NCBI RefSeq assembly: GCF_009498295.1
Contig: NZ_CP040813.1
Location: 849,001-913,000, forward strand
DNA from: Oceanihabitans sp. IOP_32
GTDB lineage: Bacteria > Bacteroidota > Bacteroidia > Flavobacteriales > Flavobacteriaceae
Reading direction: 5' to 3'
Length of the DNA: 64,000 nt
Positions 63,085-64,000 of the stretch are shown piece after piece. The position numbers and the translations under genes were made by a program. Position 1 is the first letter of the stretch. Each line of letters starts with the position of its first letter. The notes under the pieces are model-generated. The model saw only the letters and a program-made list of their open reading frames with translations, did not search any database and had not been told where the DNA came from.

Positions 63085-63585
63085 ATGCCAGTAAAAATTA
63101 GATTACAAAGACACGGTAAAAAAGGAAAACCTTATTACTGGATCGTAGCAGCAGATTCGCGCGCGAAGAGAGATGGTAAATACCTAGAAAAATTAGGTGC
63201 TTACAACCCGAACACAAACCCAGCAACAGTTGAATTAGATGTTGATGGTGCTGTAAAATGGTTACAGAATGGTGCACAACCAACTGATACAGCCAAAAAC
63301 CTATTATCTTACAAAGGTGCTTTACTAAAAAATCACTTAGTAGGTGGTGTTAGAAAAGGAGCCTTAACTGAAGAGCAAGCAGAAGCAAAATTTGCGGCTT
63401 GGTTGGAAGAAAAAGAAGGTAAAGTACAGGCTAAAGCTGAAGGATTATCTGAAGCTCAAGCTAAAGCTAAAGCTGAAGCATTAGCTGCTGAAAAAGCAGT
63501 AAACGAAGCAAGAATAGCTGCGGCTGCTCCTGCGGTTGAAGAAACTGCTCCTGAAGCTGAAGCGCCTAAAAAAGAAGAAGAATAA
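63085..63585 (+). CDS. rpsP: 30S ribosomal protein S16
   Basis: 166 residues. The first ~85 are the canonical S16 fold: [20 protein letters not shown], then [21 protein letters not shown]. After residue ~95 comes a long Ala/Glu/Lys-rich extension that Bacteroidota S16 proteins carry. It sits ahead of rimM, in the rpsP-rimM order shared by most bacteria. A terminator hairpin lies between the two genes. Confidence 0.97.
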   Translation: MPVKIRLQRHGKKGKPYYWIVAADSRAKRDGKYLEKLGAYNPNTNPATVELDVDGAVKWLQNGAQPTDTAKNLLSYKGALLKNHLVGGVRKGALTEEQAEAKFAAWLEEKEGKVQAKAEGLSEAQAKAKAEALAAEKAVNEARIAAAAPAVEETAPEAEAPKKEEE

Positions 63586-63608
63586 AACGTTTATTTTTTA
63601 TACTTTTA

Positions 63609-63637
63609 AACTCCGATACCTGCTATCGGAGTTTTTT
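63609..63637 (+). terminator. Terminator between rpsP and rimM
   Basis: AACTCCGATA and TATCGGAGTT form a perfect ten-base stem with the loop CCTGC, followed by TTTTTG. It probably lowers transcription into rimM. Confidence 0.8.
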
Positions 63638-63733
63638 GTTCAAAATAGTTTTGTGCGATAACTTAAAGTGTGAATTCTTAAATGATTAATAGACCGATTT
63701 CTGTGTTTGCTGAAATTGAAAAAATACCTTTTT

Positions 63734-64000
63734 ATGACTAAGGAAGACTGTTTTTATCTCGGAAAAATTGTAAAAAAATACAGTTTTAAAGGTGAAGTAT
63801 TGGCAAAATTAGATACAGACCAACCAGAGATTTACGAAAATTTAGATGCTGTATTCTTAGAACTAAGAAATAATTTAGTCCCTTTTTTTGTTGAAAGCTC
63901 ACAACTACATAAATCTACTTTATTGCGCCTTAAATTTGAGGATGTAGAAACCGAGGCAGATGCCGATGCCATAATGAAAAGTAATTTATATTTACCGCTT
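63734..64000 (+). CDS. rimM: Ribosome maturation factor RimM (3' end beyond window)
   Basis: 89 residues visible from the ATG at 63734; the frame is open to the window edge. Seen: MTKEDCFYLGKIVKKYSFKG, the N-terminal RimM beta-barrel pattern (LGKIxKxxGxKGE), then VEDxETEADADAIMKS-like sequence before the linker. RimM assists 30S head assembly and binds ribosomal protein S19. It follows rpsP, the usual neighbour, on the same strand; 148 bases with a terminator hairpin lie between. Confidence 0.9.
   Translation, partial: MTKEDCFYLGKIVKKYSFKGEVLAKLDTDQPEIYENLDAVFLELRNNLVPFFVESSQLHKSTLLRLKFEDVETEADADAIMKSNLYLPL

Overview
The window reads as a chromosome segment of a marine-type Flavobacteriaceae bacterium (Bacteroidota). 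The signs are an AT-rich sequence, promoters of the Bacteroidota TAnnTTTG type ahead of many genes, almost no Shine-Dalgarno sequences, a Flavobacteriaceae order in the division and cell-wall cluster, a DnaE polymerase that carries its own N-terminal proofreading exonuclease, a GYDIA-type GHMP kinase beside HMG-CoA reductase, paired POT peptide transporters, and a TonB-dependent receptor.

Layout. 1-15368 (minus): the division and cell wall (dcw) cluster mraZ-rsmH-ftsL-ftsI-murE-mraY-murD-ftsW-murG-murC-ftsQ-ftsA-ftsZ, with ftsZ cut by the window edge. MraZ-type operator repeats and a promoter lie just upstream. 15666-25921: an alpha/beta hydrolase, engB, two NlpC/P60 lipoproteins, a tail-specific protease, surE, lpxB and comEC. 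25939-35235: a frameshifted thioredoxin-like gene, a dipeptidyl-peptidase IV gene with two POT symporters (peptide hydrolysis and uptake), and two mevalonate-pathway genes. 35433-45652: small stress-type proteins, an AraC regulator, and an envelope operon coaX-OMP-TPR-lptC-small membrane protein-CorC-ppiD. 45826-48796: tRNA-Phe, tRNA-Asp, a DUF58 protein, a frameshifted clpP and trxA. 49146-51423: a decayed AHSA1/ArsR gene pair, followed by a small intact locus (CxxC thioredoxin-like protein, short lipoprotein, DUF2024 protein, MarR regulator with a four-cysteine tail) in which three related palindromes sit before the genes. 51517-53343: a TonB-dependent receptor. 53403-58164: an accessory region with tandem repeats, a decayed copy of the 3' end of dnaE, and an AT-rich five-gene minus-strand cassette. 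58165-64000: dnaE, rpsP and the start of rimM.

The best candidate for an undescribed system is the cassette at 54200-57942. It encodes a phospholipase D-like protein with a C-terminal J domain (HPD motif), an 11-base-overlapping gene for a free-standing GyrA-C-terminal-domain-like beta-pinwheel, and three small proteins I do not recognise. It is bounded on one side by intact dnaE and on the other by a diverged in-frame copy of the last ~32 codons of dnaE, which suggests it arrived by an integration or recombination event at the dnaE 3' end. A defence or mobile-element role is inference only. The second candidate is the MarR locus with its palindromic operators.

Three conserved genes (dnaE, clpP, a thioredoxin-like gene) are each broken by a single-base length change in a homopolymer run. 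This pattern suggests sequence errors more than biology.
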